NCBI GenBank assembly: GCA_001695595.3
Contig: MBPM02000025.1
Coordinates: 558,001 to 622,000, forward strand
DNA: 64,000 nt
DNA from: Plasmopara viticola
Taxonomy: Eukaryota; Oomycota; Peronosporomycetes; Peronosporales; Peronosporaceae
Reading direction: 5' to 3'
Part shown: piece by piece, positions 12,545 to 23,570 of the stretch
How positions within the stretch are numbered: the stretch's first letter is position 1
Layout: the number at the start of each line of letters is the position of its first letter
The notes under the pieces: model-generated
The model's input: only the letters and a program-made list of their open reading frames with translations
Database searches by the model: none
Told to the model about the DNA's origin: nothing
Translations under genes and position numbers: made by a program

Positions 12545-13074
12545 AAATCTGTAAGCGAGTTGGCATAATTTTTTAAATTGAGGTGGTAACGCCGATCGAA
12601 GCGTCGGGGGTTGCAGGCGAGTATAGGATGAAAGAAATAGCTTCTTTTTAAACACTTGCCTTTTTAACTTTGCAATAAAATTTATTACGAAGTTGCCATT
12701 CTAACGATTACCAGATAATGCAAGTCCGCTGACCAGTGTACAACTAGAAACTCGCGTTGAAAAAAGTGATTTGCTATAATTATTGTATTAAGTGCGAAGA
12801 TGTGCGTGACATAACGATTGAGAACGTCGCGGTGATGTCATTACGAAATCCACCTTGTCGAAAACAAAAAGTTAGTGTAAAATATCCAACTTTCCCATTT
12901 TGGAATTTTTTTAGCCTACCATCTCGTGGGCAAGCGATATCCGTCCACTGGTAAGTCCTTCACCGATTAAAAAGTGTTTTACTTCTATAGCACGTTCAAG
13001 GATAGTATCTCTGTAAGGCAAACTGAAATAATGTCAGCGAAGGGCAAATATCCATCTCTCTCCTTCCTTCCCAC
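12545..13074. other. Intergenic region between AHI1-like and LpxA genes
   Basis: The segment lies upstream of the AHI1-like gene and downstream of the LpxA gene, both on the minus strand. It is AT-rich and I see no gene. The open frame upstream of 12544, reaching 12655, may be 5' untranslated sequence or an unannotated exon of AHI1. Confidence 0.4.
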
Positions 13075-14138
13075 TCACTCTAAAGCAGGTGCGAACCCTG
13101 TCTTCTTGCAAGTAGGTGCACCAAACATGTAACGGTATACTCGAAGTAGCAACTTGATCTTGTTTCTTGACACGCCAGCACGACGCAGACCAACCAGATT
13201 TAGTCCAACAAGCTTTGCGCGGTTGCCCACAACTAAACCGTAGGGTAAAACATCGGCATCCACTGCGCTTTGCCCTCCCACCATTGCCAGTGGACCAATA
13301 CTCACATGCTGTTTAATTCCAACCTGCCCACCAATAATTGCGCCATTTCCAATCGACACATGACCTGCAATGCATACATTGTTCGAAACTACCACTCGAG
13401 TGCCCAATTGTGAGTCGTGAGCCACATGTGTTCCACAGAGGAGCCAGCAGTTGTCACCAATACACGTCGGTTCCTCTGAGTACGACGTGCTGCCATGTAT
13501 TGTGACATGCTCCCGAATCACACAATTATTGCCAATATTTAGCATCATGTCACTAAAGTCGGTTTTTGTGAACATTAAATGCTTTTTGTCCTGCGGTCTC
13601 CCTCCCAAACATGCAAACGGGTGAATGACGCTGCCACTTCCGACTCGCGTCTTGCCTTCAATGACTACATGACTATGAAGTTGTACATTGGCCTCCAGCA
13701 CCACATCTAATGTTTGTTTATATCAGTGCATTAAAAATACCACTAACTCAAAATAGACCAATCTACGCACCTGGTCCTACGACAGAATATGGTCCTATTC
13801 GGACATTCGGGCCTAACTCCGCGTTTGGGTGGACCACAGCCGTTGCATGGACTTCCGCACTGCGGTTGATTGTAGCAGCAACTTGATGGTCTAAAGATTG
13901 ACATTGAATGTCCCGTCGACGTCCAGCATAATGTTGCTGCGTGGCGTGTGCGATCAGCTCCTCCAGCGCCTCGGCGGATACGGCCGATGTCTGGAACATT
14001 TATCAAATTGTGTTAAATGAGCTGGATTGAACCATGCCATAATTAATAAAACTGCAGAAGTACCGATGCTCGCGTAGATGAAAAAGGAGCGGCGGACAAA
14101 ACTCGCTGCAAACGACCGCGACACACTCGATTCAGCAT
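13075..14138 (-). CDS. lpxA: UDP-N-acetylglucosamine acyltransferase (LpxA-like)
   Basis: Three exons, 14138-14064, 13990-13771 and 13706-13075, join in phase through 73- and 64-nt GT-AG introns to give 308 aa. The body is a left-handed beta-helix of hexapeptide repeats (for example VVHPNAELGPNVRIGPYSVV). The LpxA catalytic neighbourhood HVAHDS is present, as are IREHVTIHGST and a helical C-terminal cap (LVGLRRAGVSRNKI). LpxA performs the first acylation of UDP-GlcNAc in lipid A synthesis; in plants homologues are mitochondrial. Exon 1 encodes a basic, serine/arginine-rich leader (MLNRVCRGRLQRVLSAAPFS) that looks like a mitochondrial presequence. An alternative start at 13999 (MFQTSAV) would omit it. 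No other lipid A gene is in the window. Confidence 0.88.
13999..14018 (-). promoter_or_regulatory. Possible oomycete initiator-like element inside lpxA intron 1
   Basis: Minus-strand sequence GCTCATTTAACACAATTTGA resembles the oomycete core promoter consensus (GCTCATT followed by a CA[AT]TTT block), with a small spacing difference. It lies immediately upstream of an in-frame ATG at 13999 and inside the intron predicted from exon 1. If used, it would produce a protein without the N-terminal leader. The match is by eye only. Confidence 0.35.
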
Positions 14139-14387
14139 TGTGTGGTCGAAGCTATATGGAAGTTTAGGGTGGTATATTAGAGGACAAAAAAAGACGATGA
14201 GGCCTATTTTATAAAATTTACATCCTCTGAGATTGAAAGACACATGACAAAATTGGTTGCTATTTCAAATTATACCGAATTTACATAGTGTATAAACTTG
14301 TATATTTCAAGCTTAATATTGCTAATGTTGTGACGCTTAAGTCTTTTACACTCAAAGTGGGCTCAATCGTATCTTAGGTCTGACACA

Positions 14388-14715
14388 TTTGTAACGTAAT
14401 GTAATGTATTACGTTATCGCGTTGCCAAGTTATGCACGTGCTAGGCTCCATGGCTAGTCCACGGCATAGAGTGGTGTCCGCATACGTCGGGTCTCGTTCG
14501 GCGGGCAGTGCAGCCAGCACTGAGGTCGTGAGGGTCTTCCATTATTTTGTTTAGCTCTGACTTGGTAAGAGCCCAGGTGGCGCCCGGTGCTGGAGACCGT
14601 TGCGTCGAGGGTGAGACTCGTTAGAGACCTGCAGATGCCCGAGAGCACCTGCCCGAAGCGCGCGAGCATTTAGCCCCCGCGCTTGGAAGGAGGGCGTCAC
14701 CCCAACCTATTCCGA
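14388..14715 (+). repeat. Dispersed repeat, copy 1 (possible LTR plus primer-binding region)
   Basis: The part at about 14560-14712 matches the reverse complement of 51391-51545 at over 90% identity by eye (shared blocks include GGTAAGAGCCCAGGTGGCGCC and GAGGGTGAGACTCGTTAGAG, each shown only in part here). The left part (14388-14455) holds a TGTAACGTAATG-type AT-rich start also echoed in copy 2. A TGGCGCCC motif just inside resembles a tRNA primer-binding site, so an LTR retrotransposon end is a reasonable guess, not proven. Confidence 0.6.
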
Positions 14716-17700
14716 AAACATTTGTAACGTGTTAGATGAAATTTGAAAAGAAAGCTGCTTTTATTTGACTCGCTAGAGCTACCGCCACACCGCTGGCCTT
14801 CATGCACTTTGTTTGTAGGCATTTTTGCTAGCGAACATATATGACAAATGTAGTAAATGTATGCTACCAAATATGCGCTTCATTTTGCGGGTGGAGTTAT
14901 CCTTATGTTGCCTACTACTAACACAAATGCCATACAAAATGTTTGACTTGTTTGTTCAAAATTTTGAGACCACGTGCACACAAGGCTTTCTTTAGAAATG
15001 TTCAGTCTATCCGACATTACTTCCTGTCTACCAGACATTGTCGTAGAAGGCCGCATAACAAGACGAATGAGCCTCAAATTTTTCCCAAAATAGAGACCTA
15101 AGGCAACTGACTACCTTGTTGTTCGCACCTAATGCATCGTCAGGGTCTGAGACAAAGAACATTACCTAGACACGAGCCAAGCTCGTAGTGTTCAATTAGC
15201 ACATGACGTATTGGTAAAAGTACGCTATGCCTTCGAATGATTGGTTGGTAGGTCGCAGAGCACAATTGCGCCACTCGCGTCGCTCACCTTACACAAAGGA
15301 GGACCCAAGTTTCATGGTCGACTAAGACTCGCCAACCTCGACTTTTAAGAACAAAAGAGCGAAAATCAAGTCCTACTATTACTTCTGCAGCTTAAATAAC
15401 TCCGAAAGAGCCCTTGAGTAAAAACCTTAATACCCCGCACTCAATCGATCCAAGCACTCTCAAACCCTTGCAAAGCACATTACGTGCTCGCGATCGGCAA
15501 GTGCTCTTACTGCGCGCTTTCTCTCACTCTGCATCCATTATACCATTAAATACTGGCTAAACGTTTAGAAAATCTCCTCGATGAGGTTAAAAAGCAAAAG
15601 GTGCAGTCAGAGCGATATAAATTTGGCATGACTTTGGAGCTGCCGAAATTACAAGCTTGTGTTCGAAAGCCGGCTGTATCGTTTGGTAGGCTAAGTCGAA
15701 TGCTATATAAGCTATGACATTGGTGCTTTAACGCCAAATGTGCAGCAACTCTAGCTTTAAGAACTAGCTTGTACGTTTCGCAAGTTTTTCTCTATGTAGC
15801 CCAACGAACTGTGATCTGTACCGGTGGTAGTCACGTCTAACACAGCTGTTCAAAATGACGAAAAGATTCTCAAGTGTTAAAAACAAAAGTTAAAGAAGTT
15901 GTACTCTCAACTCAAATTTTGCACGAAGTCGATGTGCAAGTGGATCAACACTCCAGGTGCTACTTTCATCGAATAAAAAGTTGTCGCTGACATGCCCTTT
16001 CATTGTCGTTTTGCAATCTGTGGTCCGCAAAATCATGTCTTCATGAGCACTGCATCCTCAGCAACTGCCAGGAACCTCGAGATAAAGCTTGGTATGATCC
16101 CAGCACCACCACCCACAGTGGCAAAAAGTGGAGTCTTACCAAAGGCGGTTATCTACATAATCAATAGTTCCTGATACGTCACCCCATGTCGATGGATCTC
16201 CAAATTTATTAAAGAATATAAGAGTGCGAGGCGGAGTCAAAACAAGATCGATTAAGCTAAGTTATCAGCCCGCACTAGGGCCTTAAATCAGGATTTCGAG
16301 TATTCCTTGTAAGTTGGTGACAAAGTCACGATCGTAGTTAAACACATTTGTCCTATTCATTAAAGATAGGGAATGTCCCGGCATCGTGCGGCGACCTATG
16401 ATATCTTTGCTTTCTTGTCACTCTTGACCGACGTCTGTCGAATCCAAGCCAAAATCAGTTGAAATGTAACGTCAACGATCTCGACTAGGCATGCAATAGG
16501 TACCTCAGCATTACAATCTATTGATCATGTTCGACCGCTTTTCGAGCCTTGACCGCGTAACTGCATCGCTTTGCGAGTAAGTCTCATAACTCACGGCAAT
16601 TGAAAAAAATTCTTAAGCTTAAAGTCCAAAATTAAACCAATAAGTTGGCTTCCCGTAGACATATATCCGAGTGACCCAAGTGTCAGTGGTCCCGCGCTCA
16701 TTATACTCGTGGCATTATACGACTTAAGAGAAGCTTACATAGAGCGCTGGGTGTGTTTACATCCTCTTTGAAATATAAGCGTGTACACTCGATCACTTCT
16801 TAATTATAAGCTGATATAGCCCAACAAATCGCGGGTGCAGTTTAGGCTCGAACTGCATTTGTATGTAGATTTTGGCAGTAATAATAGCCGAATCTAATTA
16901 TGTTTTGTCTTCCCTTCCGATTAAATTTAACTCTTGGCTTTCCGCAGCCCATAATGACGCATACATTTTAGACGCTAAGCCTCTTTTGGCTCAGTATTGC
17001 AAGGGAAATGACATTTGCTACTTTATACCCCCATCAAGTCTAAAAGCCCTATGTAGTGGTGCTAACAAAACCCAAAAACTAACAAATTCAGTCATGAAAA
17101 ATAACGTGTGGCCTGTTAAGGCTTGAGCGACATTGTTCAAGGCATTTAAGCATACTTTTTCTGCGCTGACGTTGCACTTCACTCTTTCTGTCCAACCACC
17201 GGTTTGCAGATGGTCCACTACAAAAAGTTCAGTTCTTGTCTGGTGATAAAGCGGGCTTTCATCCGAGATAATTGAGTTTGGAAGCCTCTGTAGTCGCAAG
17301 GTCTAGTCAAGGAGCAAAGCTGCTGTTTCGACACCATCAAACTTCTCCAGCACACCTAGTCTTGCTCAACCGGTCAGCAAAGAATGGTATTCCCCGCTGA
17401 TTCTACGCCAGGCCGAGCAAAACTATTATAGCTATGAATTACCATTGGCGCAATCGCACTCTACGACTAAAGTATTTGATCGAAGAGATAAGGCAGGCCT
17501 GGGTAGATAGCGATGGTGGTAGCCTCGATGTGAGATGTAAGCTGCAGGCTTTGATCGCCGACAAGAAGGCAAACGACAACCTTGTCTACTGTATAATGTA
17601 GGAAATGACGGTGCGCGTGGAGCTCACACTCTCGAACTTAATAAGGCTGCCTTAGATCTGGGCTCTTACCCGTGAATCAATTTCGCTGTCATGGGAGCAC

Positions 17701-18829
17701 ACAAAAGAGGACATAAGAGCAACGTTGCTTCCGGCGGACTTTGAATTCCGCCGTGCTCACAATTCCTGCAAGCAAGGAATGCGTGAGTTTTATCATACAT
17801 AAGCTAAAAAAGTTGAAGGCTCTTAAAAATCATACTTTAATGAGTCAAGATGCCTGTGGTCATGGACGGTCTTACGGTAGGCCAACCTGGCACTCAACTT
17901 TTTAAGGGCAGACACAAAAGGCGAATCAAATCGATTAATGATAGACGTACAGCCACATTCAGATATGCTTCTCCGGAAGGATGGGTCCCCGTCATATGGG
18001 ATTCAAATTAAACCATAGATCTACTAACTCAAGACCAATCCCAATGGATTTGAAAGCTGCCGCGGAAAGCAAAGTTTGCAGTTTTGGAGACGATAAAATT
18101 GAACACGCATGCTTAGAGTCTATTGACGAGCTGGATTTTTTGATCGTGCAAGGATTTACGCGTGGTAGTTTCCCATGACAATGAAAAAACCGCAATCTCG
18201 ATGTGGTTCAAGATACAAAACCAGACAGTCATCAAGGTCAAAAACAGGCAATTGACTTTGGTAAGCACATACTGTTAATGACCAAAGTTGTTAAAGTGGT
18301 GGGCTTATATGTGCGCATACGCTGGGTATATCAGCGGGCAAGACACTTGACGGATGCGTCCACACCGTAGGCAAGCTTGCCACTAGAGAACCATGACACA
18401 TTCACCTAGGACTACAAACGCAGTCGCTTCCTTGTGTCCGTAAGAGCCACCAACCGTTCGGGCAGCGCAAATTGCACTTCCATAAGATGCGAGAAGGTGG
18501 CTCCATCCATACCGGAACATTCAAGTAATTTTTATCGATTTTCATTATTTATATTCACTTCTCACGCTCAAAAATACGTAACGCGACGGCGTCTCGGATC
18601 AACAAGTGTGACAGTAATGCAGCGACAGAGGCATGCAGGAAAAAATATATACGATCTTTCAGTGCACGATCCGCCGCTCTTTAAATGCTCCTTATAATTA
18701 AAAGCCAGCTTTAACCACAAAAGCTCGGCTTTATGCAACTGCATATGCTATACACTAGCAGCGTGGTCCACTCTGTTCTCGACGATTAGTACGGACGTTC
18801 CTTTTAACTAGTAGCAACAACCAATCGCC
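14716..18829. other. Gene-poor stretch with decayed coding-like segments
   Basis: No intact gene is visible. Around 17440-17830 the plus strand reads as coding-like sequence interrupted by several stops (segments such as LKYLIEEIRQAWVDSDGG and LIADKKANDN), which suggests an eroded gene or transposon gag rather than random sequence, but I cannot name the family. Overlapping frames at 16872-17299 on both strands have no recognisable motif. The right end holds the CPSF73 promoter. Confidence 0.35.
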
Positions 18830-21115
18830 ATGTCGAAGCGCAGACTGACCGAAGAGGCCGCGGACGAGCGCCACATTATGCGCATAATGCCGCTGGGTGC
18901 TGGCAACGAAGTGGGTCGCTCATGCATTGTACTCAAATTCAAGGGGAAGACCATCATGCTCGACTGTGGCGTGCATCCAGGATACTCAGGTCACGGTAGT
19001 TTGCCCTTCTTCGACGGCGTGGAGGCTGAAGAGATTGACCTGCTACTAATCACGCACTTTCATATCGACCATGTGGCTGCACTACCGCACTTTACGGAAA
19101 AGACAAACTTTAAAGGCCGCGTGTTCATGACGCACCCGACGAAGGCTGTGATGCAAATGATGTTGCGTGACTTCCTACGCGTGTCCAACATCTCGGTGGA
19201 TGACCAAATTTATGACGACAAGGATCTAAATAATTGCGTCACTAAGGTTGAAATTATCGATTTTCACCAGGAAATGATGCACAATGGCATTAAATTTACG
19301 CCCTACAATGCGGGCCATGTTCTCGGTGCCTGCATGTACCTCATTGAAATTGGCGGCGTAAAGGTCCTCTATACAGGAGACTACTCACTCGAGAATGATC
19401 GTCATCTCATGGCGGCGGAACTTCCGGCTTGTTCACCCGATGTGCTCATTGTGGAATCGACATATGGTGTGCAAGTGCATCAGTCCGTTGTAGAGCGTGA
19501 GGGACGATTTACGGGACAAGTAGAGGCCGTGGTGCGTCGTGGTGGACGCTGTCTGATTCCAGTGTTTGCATTGGGGCGTACGCAGGAACTGCTACTGATT
19601 CTAGATGAACATTGGCGCTCACATCCAGACTTACAGGATATCCCCATCTACTTTGCTTCTAAATTGGCCGCCAAGGCGCTGCGTGTTTATCAGACGTACA
19701 TTAATATGATGAACGATCGTATCCGAAAACAAATTGCTATCTCAAATCCATTCCAGTTTGAACATATCTCGAATTTAAAGAGCATGGATGATTTCGACGA
19801 TTCCGGTCCTTCCGTCGTAATGGCAAGTCCGGGTATGCTTCAGAGTGGTGTCTCGCGACAGCTTTTCGAGCGTTGGTGCTCAGACAAGCGAAATGCTTGT
19901 CTGATTCCTGGTTACGTGGTTGAGGGTACGTTGGCCAAGAATATTCTATCCGAGCCGACCGAGATCGCAGCATTGGATGGCCGGATCATTCCAATGAACT
20001 GTACAGTCGAGTACATTTCTTTCTCTGCGCACGCCGATTTTGTTGGCACGAGTGGATTTGTGGAGAAGCTGACACCACCTAACATTGTGCTAGTTCATGG
20101 AGAAAAGAACGAGATGATGAGGTTAAAATCAGCTTTAAACAAAAAGTTCAATGATCCCAAAATCTATCATCCAAACATTTCGACGCCAGCCAACATGCAA
20201 GAGATTGTACTGGAGTTCAAGGGCGAGAAAATTGCAAAGGCTATTGGAAGTCTAGCCAGTGATCAGCCAAAGAACGGAACAATTGTCTCTGGTCTTTTGG
20301 TAGAGGTGGACTCCCAGACGCATTTGATGGATAAAGAAGACCTCTCGATTTACACGAAGCTCATTTCAGGGAAACTCACACAGAAGCAACACTTGCCGTT
20401 TGAGTACACCTCATTTGAAGTTCTTATCATCTTTCTTCGTCAAATGTACGAAGACGTTTTGCATCTCGAGAATGAAAATCGCTTGGTGGTGTGTAAGCAG
20501 GTGGTAGTCACGCGGTGTACGGTCGTCAAAGGTGCTACCGAGAAACTTATTGTAGAATGGACTTCTACACCTACGGCGGACATGATTGCAGACTCAGTGA
20601 TAGCTCTTGCAATGCATGCACAGGCAAGTCCAGCCAGTTTCAAGTTGAGTGGCCAACCTACAGCTGCTTGCCCTCACGATCATTCAAAGAAGACCGACAT
20701 TTGTGACAAAGCTGTCAATGGAAAGGACAGCGGCTTGGAGCGCGAAGAAACTGCTCTTCCTGCTACGATAAAAATGGAAGACAGCGACGACCTAACAGAA
20801 ATGGAGTCTACTGAAGCAAAAACAATCAGTACTGATGCGTTTCCGGATCTTAAAAAGGCTGCGGAGGAACTAGGTGAGGCCGACCAAGACGCTTTGAACC
20901 TGTTGCTTGTATTCCGTTTTCTAAAAGATCAATACGGCGACGTTGATCTGGACTTCGAGACAAACAAAATATACGTGCGAACACCAAGTGGTACCGATGC
21001 TGTGTATGACCATACTGCGCAGATAATCGAGTGCGACGACGAAACTTTGAAGCAGACGCTTCAACTGACAATTGGTCGCATTGAAGGTGCACTTAAACCC
21101 ATTGCAACGTCATAA
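18830..21115 (+). CDS. CPSF3: CPSF73-like pre-mRNA 3'-end endonuclease
   Basis: A single 761-aa exon encodes the cleavage and polyadenylation specificity factor 73-kDa subunit, the nuclear endonuclease that cuts pre-mRNA before polyadenylation. The metallo-beta-lactamase core shows the zinc motif HFHIDH at about residue 76, then AGHVLGACMYL, LYTGDYS and the beta-CASP motifs (VESTYG, FALGRTQELLLIL, ISFSAHADF, VLVHGEKNEM). Zinc-binding and catalytic residues all look intact. The C-terminal third (about residues 480-761) matches the CPSF73-100 C-terminal region but has an acidic insert, making the protein longer than the human one (684 aa). The ATG at 18830 is the first in frame and is followed by MSKRRLTEEA. 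It is convergent with the sulfotransferase gene 178 bp downstream. Confidence 0.95.
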   Translation: MSKRRLTEEAADERHIMRIMPLGAGNEVGRSCIVLKFKGKTIMLDCGVHPGYSGHGSLPFFDGVEAEEIDLLLITHFHIDHVAALPHFTEKTNFKGRVFMTHPTKAVMQMMLRDFLRVSNISVDDQIYDDKDLNNCVTKVEIIDFHQEMMHNGIKFTPYNAGHVLGACMYLIEIGGVKVLYTGDYSLENDRHLMAAELPACSPDVLIVESTYGVQVHQSVVEREGRFTGQVEAVVRRGGRCLIPVFALGRTQELLLILDEHWRSHPDLQDIPIYFASKLAAKALRVYQTYINMMNDRIRKQIAISNPFQFEHISNLKSMDDFDDSGPSVVMASPGMLQSGVSRQLFERWCSDKRNACLIPGYVVEGTLAKNILSEPTEIAALDGRIIPMNCTVEYISFSAHADFVGTSGFVEKLTPPNIVLVHGEKNEMMRLKSALNKKFNDPKIYHPNISTPANMQEIVLEFKGEKIAKAIGSLASDQPKNGTIVSGLLVEVDSQTHLMDKEDLSIYTKLISGKLTQKQHLPFEYTSFEVLIIFLRQMYEDVLHLENENRLVVCKQVVVTRCTVVKGATEKLIVEWTSTPTADMIADSVIALAMHAQASPASFKLSGQPTAACPHDHSKKTDICDKAVNGKDSGLEREETALPATIKMEDSDDLTEMESTEAKTISTDAFPDLKKAAEELGEADQDALNLLLVFRFLKDQYGDVDLDFETNKIYVRTPSGTDAVYDHTAQIIECDDETLKQTLQLTIGRIEGALKPIATS

Positions 21116-21293
21116 GGCAAAGGAAGCAATGCTATCAAGCAAGACATTGCTGAAGCTTTTTCGACGCTCACCCCATTCAATGTAGCTGCGACGTGCCCGT
21201 GTCAGGTGTAATTCTGCTCGTCCGCCTGTTCCGCCCATCCCTTTTCAAAAAATTCAGTTATTGGTCAATTCAAATATTTGCAATCGCATTTTA

Positions 21294-22558
21294 CTAATTT
21301 TGCTTGATTGGCTCTTGTCCTCCGTCTTTAGTTTTCGCCTGTAAAAGCTTTCTAGCGGCGAAAACCTCGTCCATGTTAAGCTCTGTGCCATCGTTGGCGA
21401 TCACTGGGTCCGTAAGGGCTCGTCGGAAGTAAGTCGAGCCACGTCCAAAGGTATCGTTTGGTTTGCGAATTTCCATCGTTTGATCGATCGAAATGAGCAG
21501 CTCAGCGTTTTTCTTGCCTGGCTTAACCTGCCGCTTTGGTAATAAGATTTCTTTTGGAAAATTTTGCGTTTCTGGATCGTAGCCAAACCCACGCAGTGGC
21601 AGATTTGCTGTCTTTAAAATATATTGGAACTGCTCTTTCGAGTAGTGTCGAAACGACCCACCAATTTTCCCACAACGAGGTTTGTACGGTCCAGTCTTGT
21701 CACTAGTGGCCACGGCATCGTGGATACGCTTTTCCCACTCCATGCCTTCCAAAGTCTTTCGATCCGTAAGAAATAAAAACACGCGACGCAGCGTTTCTTC
21801 GCGATGCAGCAATAAATCTTCGTAACGAACAACAATGATCGGAATGTCCACTTTTGTCGTCCAGTAGCGATAAAACTTCATCCACACATCAATTTCATTG
21901 CGGACTAGTCCATCCCATCGATCGGCAAAACGCTCGTACTGCGACTCATCAAGACTTTGATTGTGCGTGTTGGTTAAAGTCATGTTAAAGTATGAATCGA
22001 TGGCGTCCCAGGGGTTACGCACGACTACGATCGCTTTTTTAGCGATGAAAGCCTTGTACCCCACTCGCTCTGGAAAGTGAGTCTTCACAAACCAGACCGA
22101 CTCGTCCACGATGCCTTCGCCTTTCATACCATACTCTTGCAATTCCTTACTCAGTGAGCGGTCGGGTCGCGTGTCACAGCCTGTGTAGACGCCCGTGACC
22201 TTTTCAAGCAAACCACGCATGAGAGAGTTGCCGCAACGTGGATAGCTCACGATTGCCACACGCTCACCGTCTCGCTCGCCAGAATGCAGCCAGCGCATAC
22301 CGTTTTTGTCCGTCATTTTTCTTACGACGTATGTAAGCGCAGAGTCGATCTGTTGCAGCGCTCGCTGGGCGACGACTACGAAAGGGTTCCACGCCAAGTT
22401 AAGCTCCAATCTGCAAGGCGATTGAGTGGCACTTAGACAGGAAAGACATAGACAGACGATTTGATGGAAATACTGACGACTTACAGTAGACGTGGGATGA
22501 AAAGCAGCAGCTTTAAATACACGCGCAGCAGCCAGATGCCATTAATCACTAGATTCAT
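21294..22558 (-). CDS. Membrane-anchored sulfotransferase family protein
   Basis: Two exons, 22558-22485 and 22410-21294, join through a 74-nt GT-AG intron to give 396 aa. Exon 1 encodes a short N-terminus and a leucine-rich hydrophobic segment (LLRVYLKLLLFIPRLL) that could be a signal anchor, placing the enzyme in the secretory pathway lumen. The catalytic domain shows the PAPS 5'-phosphosulfate loop (SYPRCGNSLMRGLLE), an acidic stretch and VKTHFPE, and the 3'-phosphate-binding strand VVVRNPWDAIDSYFN followed by VVRYEDLL. These fit the sulfotransferase superfamily, most like WSC/carbohydrate-type members; the substrate is unknown. The upstream exon was added because the downstream frame lacks an ATG with context and the splice phases agree. 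Confidence 0.82.
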
Positions 22559-23532
22559 AAGCTTACACGCAAACTGCGTGAGGTGACCCAAATTTAAACC
22601 TGCAAACTATTCTCAGTTGTTTAGAAAAATATTTAATTGATAAGCAGGTGTGGTGTCTACTTTTGTGATGTAAAAGATTTGAAGAAAGTACGAAAGCAGC
22701 CACGCACTTTGCTCAACATCGATCGTGCAGTGATAGGGCCTCGCTAATACTAATTCGGTCTAACGGCGGCACTACTGCTTCCTACGAGCAGCGTTAAGTA
22801 GTACACATGCCGCACAAAGTTTTCAGACTCATGTCCTCGCTACTATTCGTCTTCGATTCTGACAGTTCAATGTCCACACATTGATTGACGCGATCCACGC
22901 CAGTGGCGCTTCAGCTTCCTAGCTGAGGAGATTTTGCGCCTCACGAAACAATTGCTGGCAGCATAGCCATTGCACGCCATACCCAAAATAAGGTCATATC
23001 TCACATTGGGACCCAAAACAAGCCTAATGCTATCAAACCTCCATTTCAATTCACTGAAATTTTTGGCACGGTCATCCTCGATTCTTTCAATGATAAAACA
23101 GTGAGAGTGTCACATTGTTGTGATCGTAGAGTTATAGCACATGGGTGGCATTAATCGACAATAAAGCGACCTCTTACGCCTCAAAAAGAAAGTTAACAGT
23201 CTATGCTTTTATAAACTATCATGGTCAACTTAGCAGCCTACTGAGGGGAACTATCCGTGTATTCGAGCATAAAAGATGCCCCATCGACTCTGAACTCCTC
23301 CCTGAGGCTCGGAGCACCTTAGTTATTCAACCAGTAGGCCGCCCACGTTGATAAATGTCGTGCCCTTTCTTCGTAGTATACCAGACGACTGCGTTGGCCG
23401 TGGGATTTTAGCTGCCTCAACCTTAGCACGCTTGGTGCGGGGACCCTAACCAAGCCTCAAATATGAAGCATCGCCCACATGCTGTCCTTATCAACATAGT
23501 TAAGATATAGAGAGCCGATAAGTTCTGGCTCT

Positions 23533-23570
23533 GACCTTATGGGTACGGGTCTACCCGTGCCCATAAGGTC
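23533..23570. repeat. Inverted repeat with 18-bp arms and 2-bp loop
   Basis: The left arm GACCTTATGGGTACGGGT (23533-23550) pairs with ACCCGTGCCCATAAGGTC (23553-23570) with one mismatch. It could fold as a strong hairpin. It lies in sequence with no gene on either side, so a role in termination or in a transposable element cannot be decided. Confidence 0.7.
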
